From the NCBI GenBank assembly GCA_016873165.1, contig VGXV01000017.1:1-64000 (forward strand): a stretch of 64,000 nucleotides of DNA. Direction: 5' to 3'. Source of the DNA: Planctomycetota bacterium. GTDB lineage: Bacteria; Planctomycetota; Brocadiia; Brocadiales; Brocadiaceae. How positions within the stretch are numbered: position 1 is the first letter of the stretch; each line of letters starts with the position of its first letter. The notes beneath the pieces were generated by a model. The model saw only the letters and a program-made list of their open reading frames with translations. It made no database searches and was not told the origin of the DNA. Positions 55,605 to 64,000 of this stretch are shown piece after piece. A program made the position numbers and the translations under genes.

Positions 55605-56636
55605 TTACCTTTTCGTGGTTACATTGGATTTTTTTAAATATTTCTTGTCATTTGTTTTACGCAAATATATGAATAAAGAAGCTGCTGCACACAGCCAGAT
55701 TTGGATGGTTATAATATAGCAGATGAAACCTTTTAGAAACTTGCCGATATACGGCTTATTTAATAGTTCTGCAAATTCGCAGAAGACGCGAGAGATCTTA
55801 TTCTTGAATGATTTAAACTGATTATTCTGTTCGGTTTGTGTTTGCTGAGATTTGTATTCTCTGCTGGGATTTGGATTTGATTCGATTTCTGAGGATTGTA
55901 TGGTGGTATCTACTGATTTTGTCCTGGGTGGGCCTGTTCCTAAAATAGAATTTCTTTGTTCATTATCAGACCGCGATGTTGATTCCTTTATTTTTGATTT
56001 AACGGGTTTTACAACAGAAAGCATATCTTTCTTTTCGCCCACATATTCTTTCGATTCCTCCTCTTCCGATTCCGAAGGTGCAGACTTCGTTAATCTTGTC
56101 GTGGATGCAGTAGTACCTGATGATTTTATTTCAGAAGGCTGAGATGTATCCACCTTTGCCGCCGGTAGTTTTGATCCTTCCTTTTCTTCTTGTGGGGATG
56201 AGGCAGATGGTTTTATTTCCTGTGGCGATTGTACAGACAATGCTTGCGCACGTTTTATCAATGTTTCTTTAAACTTTTGAAGAGCCTCATCAGCCTTATC
56301 GTTCAGTCCCATCTTTTTGTAGATCAGCCAAAGCCGTTCGTATGCCTGTGTGTATTCCGGTTTAATACGAATAACCCTGTTAAACTCTCTGGCCGCGTCC
56401 TCATACATATTCTGTCTGAAATAAATACTTCCCAGACCAAAATATGCTTCAACATGGTCAGGATCGATCTCTAGTGTCTTTTTCAGAAGTTCCATGGATT
56501 GATCTATCTTGCCATATCTATAAAGATTGTAAGCCGCTAAATAATATTTGTTTGCATCATCGGAACTTTCTGCAAGCAAAACATTACTTAGACATACGAA
56601 TATTAAGATTGGAAATGGTATGGAATATACCTTCAT
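55605..56636 (-). CDS. TPR protein with C-terminal membrane anchor
   Basis: About 343 aa from the ATG at 56636 (the frame opens at a TTG 15 nt earlier). A signal-like segment (FPILIFVCLSNVLLA) precedes three tetratricopeptide repeats (AAYNLYRYGKIDQSMELLKKTLEIDPDH; VEAYFGLGSIYFRQNMYEDAAREFNRVI...). A long Ser/Glu/Lys-rich low-complexity linker (~130-280) and a membrane helix (GFICYIITIQIWLCAAASLFIYL) follow. It lies just upstream of ccsA, so a heme-protein assembly role is plausible but inferred. Confidence 0.75.
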   Translation of the reverse strand: MKVYSIPFPILIFVCLSNVLLAESSDDANKYYLAAYNLYRYGKIDQSMELLKKTLEIDPDHVEAYFGLGSIYFRQNMYEDAAREFNRVIRIKPEYTQAYERLWLIYKKMGLNDKADEALQKFKETLIKRAQALSVQSPQEIKPSASSPQEEKEGSKLPAAKVDTSQPSEIKSSGTTASTTRLTKSAPSESEEEESKEYVGEKKDMLSVVKPVKSKIKESTSRSDNEQRNSILGTGPPRTKSVDTTIQSSEIESNPNPSREYKSQQTQTEQNNQFKSFKNKISRVFCEFAELLNKPYIGKFLKGFICYIITIQIWLCAAASLFIYLRKTNDKKYLKKSNVTTKR

Positions 56637-56874
56637 AAGATAATGCAACAAAGATTATTCAATCAATAAATCGCTACTTAAAACACATAATTCTTTATTT
56701 TGGTTCCTATCTCTGCGCAAATTTTACGATCATTCCATCAAAAACAGAGAAGCGTTGTATAGACAAAATACATGAGAAAAATGCAAATCCCCATTTTCAT
56801 ATTCTCTTGCGATCGTTATGTCCTGAATGGTCAGCGCCGGTTCGTTCCGTTAACGGTAAAATGTGTTTTGCTAT

Positions 56875-58518
56875 TTATCCATTGCCATGCAGGGGTATGG
56901 TAAACGAGAATCTGGAGCCTTTGCCAGGTTCGCTTTCCGCCCAGATGGCGCCGCCATGATGTTCGATGATTTGCTTGCATATCGGAAGGCCGAGTCCTGT
57001 GCCTCTCGGTTTATTGGTAAGTGTGTCGCCTACCTGTTTGAACGTATCAAAGATTTTTTCAAGATTCTCATGTTCAATGCCTATTCCTGTGTCCGTGATG
57101 GCAACCAGGATGTTATTATCGGATTGTCTTGCGTTGCATGAAATGGAGCCTTCGTCGGTAAATTTTATCGCGTTCGAAAGGAGGTTAATTACGACCTGAA
57201 TAATCCTGTTTTTGTCGCCGACAAAATCGGGTATATTTTTTTCAATATCTACTATTAGCGCAAGTCCCTTTTGTTCCGTAAGAGAAGCGGTTGCCGCCGT
57301 GGCTTTCGTAATGACTTCCGTTATTGAGGTTGTATTCATATGCCATTCGGTTTTGCCCGCTTCTATTTTTGCAAGGTCAAGCACGTCGTTTATTAAATTT
57401 GTGAGCCGCTCGCCTTCCGTGAGTATGATATTAAGGTTTTCTTTTATTTGTTGCACTGCCTTCTGCGATTTGATGGCGGTGTTTGCTTCGATATGAGGGA
57501 ATATAACGGTATCCAGTCGTTTTTTGATAATGTTTGTGAATCCGATGATGGAGGTGAGCGGTGTTCTCAGTTCGTGTGATACAATGGATAAAAAACCGGA
57601 TTTTGCTTTATCGAGTTCCTGCAGTTTCTGATTGGCATCCTTCAGTTCCCGCGTTCTATCCTCTACTTTTTGTTGCAGTGTATGGCTGTATTCTTCCAGT
57701 TTTTCATAGGAGATTTTCAGATTATTTGACATTTCGGTAAACGACGCGGCAAGAATACCGATTTCGTCTTTTGCTGATATTTTCAGATTTGAAGCGGCGG
57801 TAAAGTTGCCTTTGGCTAATAACCGGGCGGATTCTGTGAGTTTAATGAGAGGATGAGAGAGACGGGTTGACAGCATATAGACAAGTATCACGCCAATAGC
57901 CACGAATAGAATGGAGGTAAGGACAGACCTGATGACCATTTCTTCTATTTTCTTTCGAATCTCATTTCTTGAATTTAATATTTCATTGTTGAGGGTATTC
58001 AGGGAAAACCCAAGACGGAGCGTTCCCCACTGTTCGGTGCTCACGGTTATCGGAACAATGATTTCCATGTACGAATTCTCATTTTTTGAGAATTCATGAA
58101 TGGCAGGAATCTGCTGGTTTGCCGCAAACAAGTCTTCCTCTCCGGAGAGTGTTTCCTGCTGAAGTTCCGGTTGAAGTGTGTGGGTGTACACCGTACAGGA
58201 AGAATCCATAAGGATGATGTAGCTTAATTCATTGTACTCATGCACGGTTTTGTTTAATATTTCGGCGGCATTGGAGAAGTTATACGATGCGATATTGTTT
58301 TCCGTTTGTCGGGCAAGATTGTCCGACAAAATTTTTCCCTTTTCGACAAGATTATTTTTCATCAGTTCGATGCGGCGTCCGAATTCCTTTTCCAGGACTA
58401 CTTTTTGTGTGGAAATCTGAACGACGGTTAAAACGGTCAGCAGACCTACAATCAGGCTTATCATGGTGATAAGCAATTTTATTCGTATGCCACGTTTAAT
58501 ATAGGTATTTTTTTTCAT
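56875..58518 (-). CDS. membrane sensor histidine kinase
   Basis: 547 aa. Two membrane helices (LLITMISLIVGLLTVLTVV; VLTSILFVAIGVILVYML) flank an extracytoplasmic sensor of ~140 residues. HAMP (STRLSHPLIKLTESARLLAKGNF) and a coiled coil lead to HisKA (FLSIVSHELRTPLTSIIG) and HATPase (QVVINLLSNAIKF, ITDTGIGI, GTGLGLPICKQII). No receiver domain; no adjacent response regulator. Confidence 0.93.
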   Translation of the reverse strand: MKKNTYIKRGIRIKLLITMISLIVGLLTVLTVVQISTQKVVLEKEFGRRIELMKNNLVEKGKILSDNLARQTENNIASYNFSNAAEILNKTVHEYNELSYIILMDSSCTVYTHTLQPELQQETLSGEEDLFAANQQIPAIHEFSKNENSYMEIIVPITVSTEQWGTLRLGFSLNTLNNEILNSRNEIRKKIEEMVIRSVLTSILFVAIGVILVYMLSTRLSHPLIKLTESARLLAKGNFTAASNLKISAKDEIGILAASFTEMSNNLKISYEKLEEYSHTLQQKVEDRTRELKDANQKLQELDKAKSGFLSIVSHELRTPLTSIIGFTNIIKKRLDTVIFPHIEANTAIKSQKAVQQIKENLNIILTEGERLTNLINDVLDLAKIEAGKTEWHMNTTSITEVITKATAATASLTEQKGLALIVDIEKNIPDFVGDKNRIIQVVINLLSNAIKFTDEGSISCNARQSDNNILVAITDTGIGIEHENLEKIFDTFKQVGDTLTNKPRGTGLGLPICKQIIEHHGGAIWAESEPGKGSRFSFTIPLHGNG

Positions 58519-58605
58519 AAGGCGGCGTTTCCCGTTATGATAAAATTATGACAGAAAACGAAATATGTGGTGTAGCAAAACAAATAAGTTTTACTCGGAA
58601 ACACA

Positions 58606-58744
58606 ACCCTTCGACAGAGTTTACCCTGAGCATGCGAATGTGCTCAGGGTGACAGTTTCTTCATGCTGAGCGGAGTCCCTGTCTGCCGGCAGGCAGGGAA
58701 GCATACTATAAACGATGAGTTGTAAAAAATCGGGAATGCTCCCC
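58606..58744. repeat. REP-like repeats with MITE-B end
   Basis: CCTGAGCATGCGAATGTGCTCAGG hairpin, then ATGCTGAGCGGAGTCC interrupted by a small palindrome (CCTGTCTGCCGGCAGGCAGG), and a MITE-B terminus (TTGTAAAAAATCGGGAATGC). Inverted counterpart of 11374-11443. Confidence 0.6.
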
Positions 58745-58762
58745 ATCAGAGGGGAATTGTTG

Positions 58763-59215
58763 TTATTTTCTCTTTGTCTTAAATTTGCCGGAAATATCGG
58801 CTTTCGAATCCACTCCGTTAGCGTTCCATGTCACCTTGCCTTCCGCTTTTCCTCTGATTTTGTCGTCTTTGAGTTTTCCGTATAAATTCAATTCAGCATC
58901 TACTTTAGAGAGATCCAATCCGTAACTTTGAAATTTTTCATCCATCAGCGAATTCAGATAATCATTATCAAAAGTAAATGTTACCTTGTTGTCTTCTTCA
59001 TTTTCTGTGACTCCTCCCATTCGTTCGCCATTGTAAAAAAATTCACTATCGGAAATGGTAATGTCATAGGATGATTTTTCACAAAACAATTCCTGGCCGG
59101 AGAGGGAAACGCATACGTTATAACGTAATTTCCATTCTCCGTCCAAATCTGATTCGGCATGGCACAAAGAAGCAGAGAAAGTGAAAAGAATTGCGAGAAA
59201 AAATATTTTTTTCAT
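58763..59215 (-). CDS. secreted hypothetical protein
   Basis: 150 aa with a clear signal peptide (KKIFFLAILFTFSASLCHA). The mature part (SDLDGEWKLRYNVCVS...) has two Cys and alternates hydrophobic and charged residues, suggesting a lipocalin-like beta-barrel; that is inference. No family recognised. Confidence 0.65.
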   Translation of the reverse strand: MKKIFFLAILFTFSASLCHAESDLDGEWKLRYNVCVSLSGQELFCEKSSYDITISDSEFFYNGERMGGVTENEEDNKVTFTFDNDYLNSLMDEKFQSYGLDLSKVDAELNLYGKLKDDKIRGKAEGKVTWNANGVDSKADISGKFKTKRK

Positions 59216-59297
59216 GATTATTTATTCCTCCGTGTTCATTGAAAAATAGAGTAACGTGTTTCTCCGCTGTACATTTCCCGATTGTGACAACGGCGGG

Positions 59298-59891
59298 TTA
59301 TTGCAGTTCGTTTCTTAATTTATCGATTGAATTTTTCACTGCTTTTTCGGCCAGTTCAACTTCATCCTTGTAAACAGCGCTTTCGTTTGCTTCAATAGTC
59401 CAAAGGACGTTGCCGTTCTTTGTGTCTATGCATTCCGCGATAAAGGAGACTGTGCCACGTTCGTAAATAAGGTTGTTTGCCAGTTTGAATGTCAGTATAT
59501 TTCCAATGACAACGGAATCAACACCGAGAAGTTTTCCCAAACCGGCATAATCTCTGCGAGAGACAAGGTTTTTTTCATCGGCATAGTTCTCATTTATGAT
59601 ATCAGTAATATCTGCCCGGGAAAGGACATTGTATGTTTCTAATTGTGACAGTTCGCGTGATATCATTGTGGCGAGCATCTCTCCGGCATTTGTATTGGTA
59701 TAGGTTTTTATAAATGTGCCTTCTACCTCTTTTCCTGAGATTAATTGTTCGTCAAAATGCATCACGGCAATAGTATGTATGCTGCGTGAATAATCATCTT
59801 CGTCGACAATAATATTTGTTTTAGAGACAGTCTTGCAGCCAAAACATACAAGACAAATGATGAGAACAATAATTCCGGATAGCCTATTCAT
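59298..59891 (-). CDS. CsgG/LpoB-like lipoprotein
   Basis: 197 aa. Lipobox CFGC after a hydrophobic run (GIIVLIICLVCFGC). The mature domain IAVMHFDEQLISGK...NAGEMLATMISRELSQLETYNVLSRADI...GKLLGVDSVVIGNI resembles the CsgG/LpoB nucleotide-binding-like fold of envelope lipoproteins. Role unknown; it ends 82 nt before the secreted protein gene on the same strand. Confidence 0.7.
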   Translation of the reverse strand: MNRLSGIIVLIICLVCFGCKTVSKTNIIVDEDDYSRSIHTIAVMHFDEQLISGKEVEGTFIKTYTNTNAGEMLATMISRELSQLETYNVLSRADITDIINENYADEKNLVSRRDYAGLGKLLGVDSVVIGNILTFKLANNLIYERGTVSFIAECIDTKNGNVLWTIEANESAVYKDEVELAEKAVKNSIDKLRNELQ

Positions 59892-60007
59892 ACTAACCCT
59901 CCCTTTGCAGGAATCATTCTGATTAAAAATTGAAAAACAGTATACATGGAATAAAATATACGATGTTTATAAGAAATAAGACAATAATTTTTTTAATACT
60001 TATTTTA

Positions 60008-60035
60008 TTGACAACATCCGGTTTATTTATAAAAT
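60008..60035 (+). promoter_or_regulatory. sigma-70 promoter
   Basis: TTGACA-16 nt-TAAAAT, 36 nt before the ATG at 60071 and upstream of an AGGAG Shine-Dalgarno. Confidence 0.65.
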
Positions 60036-60070
60036 TTAATTAAATATATAACTCAGGAGAATAATTATTT

Positions 60071-60385
60071 ATGAAACAGAAAAATAACACAGTAATGTAT
60101 ATTGTTTTTAGTATAACCTTAGTAATCGGGTTGGTATTTTTTACTATCCCCTCTATAAGAAAAAAGCCTACTTTTACAAAAGAAATTCCTGAAAGTTCAT
60201 TGGGGTTCATAAAACGTGAAGACTTTAAACAGCAAAAGTACTCTCCCAGCCATGACCTCACTCTCCGGGACCTGAAAAAAGGATATGATAAGAAAATATA
60301 TCTTGGTTTATCGGGAATAATCGTATTATTGGGCGTATCGGTGTATTCCATGTATAAGATTAAAAAGAAAAATAAAATGTCATAA
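60071..60385 (+). CDS. small two-helix membrane protein
   Basis: 104 aa. Membrane segments at ~8-27 (VMYIVFSITLVIGLVFFTI) and ~77-96 (YLGLSGIIVLLGVSVYSMY) frame a basic extracytoplasmic or cytoplasmic loop. No family recognised. A good promoter and ribosome site support it as a real gene standing alone between oppositely oriented neighbours. Confidence 0.6.
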   Translation: MKQKNNTVMYIVFSITLVIGLVFFTIPSIRKKPTFTKEIPESSLGFIKREDFKQQKYSPSHDLTLRDLKKGYDKKIYLGLSGIIVLLGVSVYSMYKIKKKNKMS

Positions 60386-60434
60386 GGATAAACAATCGTC
60401 GCTTTTTTGCCGTTACCCGGTTTACAATTAGCGG

Positions 60435-61388
60435 CTAACAGGAGAACATAATAAATTTTAAATAAGGTTCATTTAAATGAATTCCATCGATGGGAAAATC
60501 AAATCCTTGTGATGAAACATCAATGATTTTAAACAATTTTTTTGTATGGTGTTTAATTTTTGGCAAGAGCTGAAATGTTTTTGATATATTCATTTTGGCG
60601 ATATTTGTCGAAAAAACGAGCATTCCGTTTTCTCTCAGAATAGTGAGCCCCATACCCACCAGTTCGGGAAAATCTTTTTCAACGGTAAATGTCCTGGATT
60701 TACCGGTTGAGAAGCTCGGGGGATCTAAAATTATCATATCGAATTCCCTTCCCTTTTTTTGGAATATTTTAAAATATTCCCACACGTCTCCTGTAATAAA
60801 ATCATGATTGCCGATGTCTATGTGATTCAGCAAATAGTTCTTTTTGCTCCATGCTATTGCTTTCCTTGATAAATCTATATTCGTTGTTCTTTTTGCGCCT
60901 CCGGCGCATGCATAGACAGAAAACGATGATGTATAACAAAAACAATTCAATACTTCTTTGCCGGGGGCAAAAGACTGCACCTTTTTCCTGTTTTCCCGCT
61001 GGTCCAGGTACAATCCTGTGCCGCCTCCGTCATTGAAGGAAGTATAAAACCGTATTCCGTTTTCAGATACTATATAATCATCGGGGATTTTTTCCCCCGA
61101 TATTAAGCGGGTGATAACGTCGGTTCCTTTTAACCGTGACTTTTCTATGAGGAATTCGGGCGCTAATATTTTTTGCACTGCTTCATAAATTTCCTTTTTC
61201 TTATGGTCTTCATATGTTTTAAAATATTGGAGTAAAGCCGTTTTCCCATATATATCTATTGTTATATCCGGGAGATTATCGCCATAAGAATTTACCAAGC
61301 GATACACATCGGTTTGGGCATGATCAATATAGTTTCTTCTGAAAGACAATGCCTTTTCTATTGTTTTATGGATAGGAATATCTGTCAT
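60435..61388 (-). CDS. RlmI/RlmK-like SAM methyltransferase
   Basis: 317 aa. VLNCFCYTSSFSVYACAGGAKRTTNIDLSRKAI is the SAM motif and FDMIILDPPSFSTGKS the catalytic DPPSF motif of the rRNA cytosine/guanine methyltransferase class. DGGGTGLYLDQRENRKKVQSF is the conserved entry segment. The N-terminal PUA domain of RlmI is missing. rRNA is the likely substrate. Confidence 0.85.
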   Translation of the reverse strand: MTDIPIHKTIEKALSFRRNYIDHAQTDVYRLVNSYGDNLPDITIDIYGKTALLQYFKTYEDHKKKEIYEAVQKILAPEFLIEKSRLKGTDVITRLISGEKIPDDYIVSENGIRFYTSFNDGGGTGLYLDQRENRKKVQSFAPGKEVLNCFCYTSSFSVYACAGGAKRTTNIDLSRKAIAWSKKNYLLNHIDIGNHDFITGDVWEYFKIFQKKGREFDMIILDPPSFSTGKSRTFTVEKDFPELVGMGLTILRENGMLVFSTNIAKMNISKTFQLLPKIKHHTKKLFKIIDVSSQGFDFPIDGIHLNEPYLKFIMFSC

Positions 61389-61415
61389 TGTGTAAAAATG
61401 TAAAGGGGGGGGCCA

Positions 61416-62975
61416 TTAATTGTTCAGATAACGCTGCAGAACCGTAAAGAGTTCTTTTATTTTTACGGGTTTGGCAAGGTGTTCGTTGCAACCGGCTTCG
61501 AGGTGTTTTTTCCTGGCCTCTTCCCCGGTGCTTGCTGTCAGGGCAATAATAGGAATATTTGATAACTCATCGATTGCCCGTAGTTGTCTGGTTGCCGTTA
61601 TGCCGTCTATCTTTGGCAGCATGATATCCATAAAAATAATCTCGGGTTTATATGCCTTTGCCATGTCAATAGCTTCTTGTCCGTTTCTGGCGACAATGAC
61701 TCTATGGTTGTGGATATTCAGCATATCGAGCATCATTGTGAGGTTGTCTTCGTTGTCTTCAACCAAAAGAATGCGATGGTTTGTCGGCGTGGTGGTTGTC
61801 GTATCGTCATTTCTCTTTTGTATATTTGTTTTATTTGACGGTAATTCCTTCAGGGGAAGTGTAAACCAGAAAGCGCTGCCCTTGCCCGGTTCACTTGTCA
61901 CTCCGATTTCCCCGCCGTGTAACTGAACCAATCTGCGCGTCAATGCGAGTCCTATTCCCGTTCCGCCCAGTTGCGCATCTCTTACCCTGTCTGCCTGAAA
62001 GAACTCGGAAAATATCTTATCAATATCGTCAGGTTCTATGCCGATGCCCGTGTCTTTCACTTCTATCCTGACCGCCGATTTACCCTCTTTGGTTACGGCA
62101 ATATCAACCCTGCCGCCTTGCGGCGTATATTTAAGGGCGTTGGAAAGCAGGTTAAGCATTATTTGCTTACATTTTGTTAAATCGGCATATAGTATTGGCA
62201 ATGTTGTGTCGACCGTGGTGTTCAGCGTTATATTTTTTTTCTTGAATTGGCTGGCCATGAGGGAAGTGATTAAAGTGATAAAATCGGCAGATACGAACAT
62301 CTCCGGTTGCAGTTCTACAGCGCCAGCCTCAATTTTCGCGATATCCAGCAGATCATTAATGAGCGACAACAAGTGGTTGCCGCTGTCGGCGATGCGTTTT
62401 ACGTATTCCATCTGCTTCTCATTAAGGTCTCCGTAAAACTTATTATATAATAAATCGGCAAAGCCCAGTATGCCATTTAACGGCGTGCGGAGTTCATGGC
62501 TCATTGAAGAAAGGAAACGTGATTTTGACTGATTTGCTTCGGCAAGGTGCAGGTTGGCGTCTTTCAGTTGCCCTATGGTTTCCCGCAGTTCTTTTGTTCT
62601 TAATTTAACGGTGTTTTCCAGATTCACCCGTTCTTCTTTTAATTCGGTTTCAATTTGCTTGCGTTTTTCCACGTCTTGTTTTAATTGTTCATTCAATTGA
62701 GTAAGTTCTGCGGTTCTTGCTTTCACAAGTTTTTCGAGTTGCTGATTGTATTCTCGTAACTTTTCTTCCGAAACTTCGTGTTCGGATACTATTTTTTTTA
62801 AGGCAATTTTGCTGAATTTCATTGAGTAAATGGTATCGGTAAGCAATTCTGCCTTTATATTGCTCAGATACGACAAGCAACGCATTTGAAGGGCTCTTTC
62901 CAGAAGATCACGGTTTGTGACCCTTACCACATCAACATGTTTCTTCCCGAAATCGACAACATCTTCTTTTTTCAT
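61416..62975 (-). CDS. soluble hybrid histidine kinase
   Basis: 519 aa, no membrane helix. A long coiled coil (~60-150) leads to HisKA (FLSSMSHELRTPLNGILGFADL), HATPase (MLNLLSNALKYTPQGG, VKDTGIGI, GGTGIGLALTRRLV), and a C-terminal receiver (ILLVEDNEDN, phospho-Asp in IIFMDIMLPKIDG, LTAST, AKPVK). Signals by internal phosphotransfer; input unknown. Ten bases downstream of the MBL diiron gene and likely co-transcribed. Confidence 0.93.
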   Translation of the reverse strand: MKKEDVVDFGKKHVDVVRVTNRDLLERALQMRCLSYLSNIKAELLTDTIYSMKFSKIALKKIVSEHEVSEEKLREYNQQLEKLVKARTAELTQLNEQLKQDVEKRKQIETELKEERVNLENTVKLRTKELRETIGQLKDANLHLAEANQSKSRFLSSMSHELRTPLNGILGFADLLYNKFYGDLNEKQMEYVKRIADSGNHLLSLINDLLDIAKIEAGAVELQPEMFVSADFITLITSLMASQFKKKNITLNTTVDTTLPILYADLTKCKQIMLNLLSNALKYTPQGGRVDIAVTKEGKSAVRIEVKDTGIGIEPDDIDKIFSEFFQADRVRDAQLGGTGIGLALTRRLVQLHGGEIGVTSEPGKGSAFWFTLPLKELPSNKTNIQKRNDDTTTTTPTNHRILLVEDNEDNLTMMLDMLNIHNHRVIVARNGQEAIDMAKAYKPEIIFMDIMLPKIDGITATRQLRAIDELSNIPIIALTASTGEEARKKHLEAGCNEHLAKPVKIKELFTVLQRYLNN

Positions 62976-62984
62976 ATCAGGTTT

Positions 62985-63722
62985 TTATAAAAGGTCATTT
63001 CCGCAGGGCAGCGCTTTCAGATGATCTATGGCCAGCCGGATATTTTCTCCCTCAAGAATTGAACCATGCTGGGGGAGAATGCGGGCGATATTTAATTTTT
63101 CAAATTTTTCCATACATTTCCGGAGCACGTCGTTGCCGGGCATATAGAGTTGGTGAAAAGCGCTCATCGCATCAAGAAAATTGTCCTCTGCGTAAAGTGA
63201 CCAGTTTTGCGAGACAGCGCCAAAAATATCGGAAGTAAACAGGGAATGGGTTTTATGGTCATACGTAACGATTGCCCCCGGCGAGTGCAGGTAAGGGGTA
63301 TACAGAAACTCTAAGACCCTGCCGCTCTTCAACAGATATTTGTAGTCATTTTTGTCCACCGCGTAATAATCCGAACTAAGTCCGTAATGCCGGATCAGGC
63401 GTATGGTGTTTGAATGAGCGATAATTTTTAAGTCTTTGCGGCCGATTACGTCTTCTACCACAGCGAGGCCGCCGCATACGTCGGGGTCCTGATGGCTGGC
63501 AACAATCGCCGTAATTTCTGCGGGGTTGATCGTGTCGATGATCTTGCGCATTACAATGGGAAAATGAGGAATGGAGCCGGGATCAATCAATACGACGTCT
63601 TCGTCATCGATGAGCAAATACGGATTACAATGCAGGGAGGATTCCTGATCATAGAAACCTATCCAGAATATATCACGCAAGACTGCGATGGCATTGTTAT
63701 AATCTAAGGTTATTTTACCCAT
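62985..63722 (-). CDS. flavodiiron-like MBL-fold protein
   Basis: 245 aa from the ATG at 63722 (CAGGAG ahead), preferred to the earlier frame opening. LRDIFWIGFYDQESSLHCNPYLLIDDEDVVLIDPG, SHQDPDVCGG, LHSPGAIVTYDHKTHSLFTSDIFG, and ILPQHGSIL give the metal ligands of the flavodiiron/ODP family, with HxDxD in place of HxExD. No flavodoxin domain, so it is the stand-alone oxygen-binding diiron type, probably feeding the histidine kinase next to it. Confidence 0.82.
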   Translation of the reverse strand: MGKITLDYNNAIAVLRDIFWIGFYDQESSLHCNPYLLIDDEDVVLIDPGSIPHFPIVMRKIIDTINPAEITAIVASHQDPDVCGGLAVVEDVIGRKDLKIIAHSNTIRLIRHYGLSSDYYAVDKNDYKYLLKSGRVLEFLYTPYLHSPGAIVTYDHKTHSLFTSDIFGAVSQNWSLYAEDNFLDAMSAFHQLYMPGNDVLRKCMEKFEKLNIARILPQHGSILEGENIRLAIDHLKALPCGNDLL

Positions 63723-63905
63723 AATATTCTCCTGAAAAGTGGGATTATACCCAAATATGTTCTTGATTGGCAACTATTTAATGTGGTTTTGGAATCAATA
63801 TTATGTATAGTACTTCTTTATGATGCATCAGATAGTATGTTGAAGCCGGGAACGGTAAATGCCCTCTTTTTCAAATTCTTTTTTGTAGAGTGTTATTAAT
63901 TAATA

Positions 63906-64000
63906 ATGAACATACGGAATAAATTAGTATTTATATTTGCAGGTTTTTCGATAATTCCTGTTGCTATCTTTGGATTTATTGCCATACGGGATAGCCGCAG
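63906..64000 (+). CDS. membrane protein, 5' part only
   Basis: MNIRNKLVFIFAGFSIIPVAIFGF followed by IAIRDSR runs off the window end. The basic start, then one membrane helix, is the usual beginning of a sensor kinase or chemoreceptor; the rest is not visible. Confidence 0.55.
   Translation, partial: MNIRNKLVFIFAGFSIIPVAIFGFIAIRDSR

Overview
The window looks like a chromosomal piece of an anammox-type planctomycete (Brocadiales, Kuenenia-like). This is inferred from an octaheme hydroxylamine-oxidoreductase-like cytochrome, a second very heme-rich NapC/HAO-like protein, a System II (CcsA-type) cytochrome c assembly gene, two divergent aconitases, an archaeal-type methionine adenosyltransferase, and moderate-to-low GC with AT-rich intergenic DNA. 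No rRNA, phage, IS transposase or CRISPR was seen. The content is mostly housekeeping, redox and signalling genes, peppered with short palindromic repeats.

Layout. 0-3 kb: small peptides (one resembling a RiPP precursor), a secreted protein, a PilZ protein and a cupredoxin. 3-9.5 kb (minus): Mut7-C protein, archaeal-type MAT, Usp, zinc-ribbon protein, Hsp20, GH57 branching enzyme, DUF4912 protein. 9.6-11.3 kb: octaheme lipoprotein cytochrome. 11.4-18.6 kb (minus): response regulator, GAF-cyclase, cysS, sppA, MazG-like, ubiX, CPBP protease, uppP. 18.8-25.6 kb: bifunctional nuclease, two tRNA-Ser genes, phosphodiesterase, PEGA lipoprotein, nitroreductase, EamA protein, AddB-like nuclease, hemerythrin. 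25.8-26.8 kb: a wrecked PIN toxin-antitoxin pair. 27-32 kb: murQ, uvrC, a small exported protein, cinA. 32.5-38.7 kb: Hsp20 and a tight run of variant aconitase, amidase, HD-GYP and pyridine-nucleotide oxidoreductase. 38.6-44 kb (minus): PAS-GGDEF-EAL protein and glycogen phosphorylase. 44-47.5 kb: DUF488, hicBA, a decayed antitoxin, DUF2130. 47.9-54.6 kb (plus): 11-heme cytochrome, canonical aconitase, psd, ribE, pdxA, rsmA. 54.8-64 kb (mostly minus): broken ccsA with its TPR partner, two histidine kinases, small exported proteins, RlmI-like methyltransferase, a diiron MBL protein, and the start of a membrane protein running off the window.

The most notable signals are: (1) a NapC/NirT-like tetraheme membrane module fused to seven HAO-like hemes; (2) two aconitase paralogues of which one lacks a cluster cysteine and an active-site Asn; (3) a roughly 300-bp non-coding MITE family with 24-bp inverted ends and 8-bp target duplications, one copy of which splits a PIN toxin gene in a way that can be undone exactly on paper; (4) a second 140-bp element with 25-bp inverted ends and a 9-bp target duplication; and (5) a ccsA-like gene destroyed by a frameshift and by replacement of its middle with a composite of these two elements.

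Functionally, the genes cover glycogen turnover (GH57, DUF4912, glgP), cell-wall recycling and carriers (uppP, murQ, amidase), c-di-GMP turnover and sensing (PilZ, HD-GYP, EAL), cofactors (ubiX, ribE, pdxA), and periplasmic/anammoxosome redox chemistry (multiheme proteins, cupredoxin, CcsA relic). All identifications come from reading protein motifs; no database search was run.
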